13,074 bases of DNA from positions 1 through 13,074 of the forward strand of contig JBDZUZ010000108.1 in the NCBI GenBank assembly GCA_040255445.1, written 5' to 3'. A program made the position numbers and the translations under genes. Within the stretch, counting starts at the first letter, position 1. Each line of letters starts with the position of its first letter. The stretch is from JBDZUZ01 sp040255445 (GTDB taxonomy: Bacteria > Planctomycetota > Phycisphaerae > Phycisphaerales > UBA1924). The notes under the pieces are model-generated. The model did no database searches. It was not told the origin of the DNA and saw only the letters and a list, made by a program, of their open reading frames with translations. Shown here in pieces: positions 11,097-13,074 of this stretch.

Positions 11097-13074
11097 TTAG
11101 GACGCTATCGAGAAGGCGATGAAGCCGCCGAGCCAGGCGAGGGTGGTCATCCAGGCGAATTGGAGGGCGGCCCATTTCCAGCCGCCGGCTTCGCGGGCTG
11201 TCACGGCGAGGGTGGGGAGGCACTGCATCGCGAGGACGTAGAAGACCAGGAGGGACCAGCTCGCCGCGTGGTTGAAGACGAGGGTGGTGTTGTCGTCGCG
11301 CGTCGCGGTCTGGAGTCTTTCGAGGATGCGGGCTTCGCCTTCTTCATCTTCGGCTTCATCTTCGCCGGCGAGGACGACGGACATGGTGCTGACGAAGACC
11401 TCGCGGGCGGCGAAGCTGGTGACGACGCCGATCGAGAGGCGCCAGTCGTAGCCGAGGGGTGCGAAGAGGGGTTGGACAGCGCGGCCGATGCGGCCGGCGA
11501 AGGAGTACTCCGCCGCGGCGGCGGCTTCGAGGCGGTCGGCTTCTGTATAGAGCGCGGCGGCGCGGTCGGCGGGGGTGGAGTCGAGGCTGTCGGGCGGGTT
11601 GGCGCTATCGAGGGCGAGCGGGGTTTGCTCGGGCTGGGCTTGCTCGATTTGGGCCGCCTGGGCGCGGAGTGATTCCGCCGCGGCGGGCGGGGTTGGCTGG
11701 TGTGGGTAGGCGCTGAGCCACCAGAGGATGATGGAGATGGCGAGGATGACGGTGCCGGCCTTCTTGAGGAAGATGAGGCCGCGGTCGTAGGTCGTGAGGA
11801 GGGCGGTGCGGAGTGAGGGGGCTTTGTAGGTGGGGAGCTCGAGGGCCATGGGGCGGGACTTGCCGCGGAGGAGGGTGCGGCGGGCGATGGTGGCGCTGAA
11901 GAGGCCGGCCGCGATGCCGAGGATGTAGCAGCCGGCGAAGGCGAGGGCTTGTTTGGCGGGGGAGTCGGCGAAGAGGAGGCCGGTGAGCAGGACGTAGACG
12001 GGGATGCGCGCCGAGCAGGACATGAAGGGGGCGACGAGGATGGTGGCGAGGCGGTCGCGGCGGTCGGGGACTGCTCTGGCGGCCATGATGCCGGGGAGGG
12101 CGCAGGCGTGTGAGGAGAGAAGGGGGACGAAGGCGTGTCCGGGGAGGCCGAAGGGGCGGAGGACGCGGTCCATGACGAAGGCCGCGCGGGCGAGGTAGCC
12201 GGTGTCTTCGAGGAGGCTGATGAGGAAGAAGAGGAGGCAGATCTGGGGGAGGAAGATGACGGTGGCGCCGACGCCGGCGACGACGCCGTCGGCGAGGAGG
12301 TCCTGCATGATGCCCGGCGGGACGACCGCCTTGACGCCATCGCCCAGCACCGCGAAGAGCGTTTCGATCCAGCCCATCGGGTATTGCGCGAGCGTGAAGA
12401 TCACCCAGAAGAGCGCGAGCATGACGCCGCTGAAGGCGATCAGGCCGGAGACGGGGTGGGTGAAGATGCGGTCGAGGCGGTCGGTGAGCGCGGCATCGCG
12501 CGGGGTGTCGAGTGGGGAGAGGGCGATGTGGGCGGAGGGGGGCGCGACGGCGTCGGATGAGTTGTTGGTGCGTGTGGTGGCATCGTCGCGAGCGCTCTCG
12601 GTAGGCGGGCGCGCGGTGACAGCTGCCGCGGCGACTTGCGCGTAGATGTCATCGGCCCAGGCTTCGAGGCCCTCGACTGTTCCTGGCGGGGTGCGGTTGG
12701 GGATGACGGCGGCGGCGAGGGCGGCGGGGAGGTCGTCGAAGCCTTCGCCGGTGCGGGCGGAGGCGGCGATGACGCGGCAGCCGAGGTGCTCGGCGAGTTT
12801 GTCTATATGGATGGCCAGGCCGCGGCGGCGGGCCAGGTCGATCATGTTGAGGACGACGACGGTGGGCAGGCGGCGGCGGAGGGCTTCGCCGACGAGGAGG
12901 AGGTTGCGGCCCAGGTTGGTGGAGTCGACGACGATGCAGACGGCATCGGGGGCGGCCGCGCGTTCGCCGGCGGGGGCGAGGGCGCCGGCGAGGACGGCGC
13001 GGCAGACGGCGGATTCGGAGAGGTCGAGCTCGAGGGAGTAGATGCCGGGGAGGTCGATGAGCTCGGCGGTGCGC
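11097..13074 (-). CDS. feoB: Ferrous iron transport protein B (5' partial)
   Basis: About 658 C-terminal residues are present; the N-terminus with the G1 P-loop lies beyond the window. The remaining G-protein part shows G3 DLPGIYSLE (near 13055), G4 NMID (12848-12837) and the G5 region ASARTG (near 12760). The membrane part contains the first Gate/nucleoside-recognition domain with LPGIMAARAVPDRRDR and FMSCSARIPVYVLLTG, whose Cys belongs to the presumed iron path. The later helices include FAAREVFVSTMSVVLAG. An Ala/Gln-rich loop of roughly 70 residues (EQAQPEQTPLALDS and following) sits between membrane segments. The protein imports Fe(II) across the inner membrane. It is followed on the same strand by a 52-aa membrane protein. 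No feoA is visible, but upstream sequence is absent. Confidence 0.95.
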   Translation of the reverse strand, partial: RTAELIDLPGIYSLELDLSESAVCRAVLAGALAPAGERAAAPDAVCIVVDSTNLGRNLLLVGEALRRRLPTVVVLNMIDLARRRGLAIHIDKLAEHLGCRVIAASARTGEGFDDLPAALAAAVIPNRTPPGTVEGLEAWADDIYAQVAAAAVTARPPTESARDDATTRTNNSSDAVAPPSAHIALSPLDTPRDAALTDRLDRIFTHPVSGLIAFSGVMLALFWVIFTLAQYPMGWIETLFAVLGDGVKAVVPPGIMQDLLADGVVAGVGATVIFLPQICLLFFLISLLEDTGYLARAAFVMDRVLRPFGLPGHAFVPLLSSHACALPGIMAARAVPDRRDRLATILVAPFMSCSARIPVYVLLTGLLFADSPAKQALAFAGCYILGIAAGLFSATIARRTLLRGKSRPMALELPTYKAPSLRTALLTTYDRGLIFLKKAGTVILAISIILWWLSAYPHQPTPPAAAESLRAQAAQIEQAQPEQTPLALDSANPPDSLDSTPADRAAALYTEADRLEAAAAAEYSFAGRIGRAVQPLFAPLGYDWRLSIGVVTSFAAREVFVSTMSVVLAGEDEAEDEEGEARILERLQTATRDDNTTLVFNHAASWSLLVFYVLAMQCLPTLAVTAREAGGWKWAALQFAWMTTLAWLGGFIAFSIAS

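Noticed and set aside
11201..12340. A 379-aa Ser/Ala/Pro-rich frame on the - strand within feoB
   Set aside because: It is a frame-shifted shadow of feoB on the same strand, with low complexity and no domain.

Overview
The window is high-GC bacterial DNA with mostly C- or G-ending codons, few strong Shine-Dalgarno sites, a polysaccharide cluster, FeoB and abundant short tandem arrays. This suggests a planctomycete-type genome (possibly a Phycisphaerae relative), probably a metagenomic or draft scaffold because it holds a 10-N gap at 4049-4058. The taxonomic guess is inference.

Region 1 (1-2425, + strand) is the 3' end of an exopolysaccharide or cell-surface glycan cluster: a hexapeptide-repeat acetyltransferase (WcaF-like, 5' end missing), a class I SAM methyltransferase and a GT4 glycosyltransferase, probably one operon.

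Region 2 (2268-3290, - strand) is an unrecognised protein with a likely helix-turn-helix, convergent with the glycosyltransferase. The shared 3' zone carries four 32-bp arrays, each of four 8-bp units, and both reading frames run into them. A TTGACA-16-TACACT promoter sits about 8 bases before the ATG of the - strand gene, implying a leaderless mRNA.

Region 3 (about 3560-10821, + strand) is a defence island and the main point of interest. It opens with a promoter whose -35 box lies inside a perfect palindrome (CTTGAC-4-GTCAAG). Then come an unrecognised 126-aa protein, an MqsA/YgiT-type zinc-finger and HTH antitoxin with a long C-terminal extension, and a SecB-like chaperone: the layout of a toxin-antitoxin-chaperone (TAC) module. 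Sixty-nine bases on, without a visible terminator, lies a compact type I restriction-modification system: an HsdM fused to a single-TRD HsdS half, HsdR, and a YgjP-type HExxH metallopeptidase that overlaps hsdR by ATGA. If transcribed together, the antitoxin would regulate the restriction genes as well as its own.

Region 4 (10855-13074, - strand) is the ferrous-iron transporter FeoB (N-terminal part outside the window) followed by a 52-aa single-membrane-span protein. Two arrays of four 7-bp units fill the space between them. A perfect 7-bp hairpin separates this unit from the convergent defence island.
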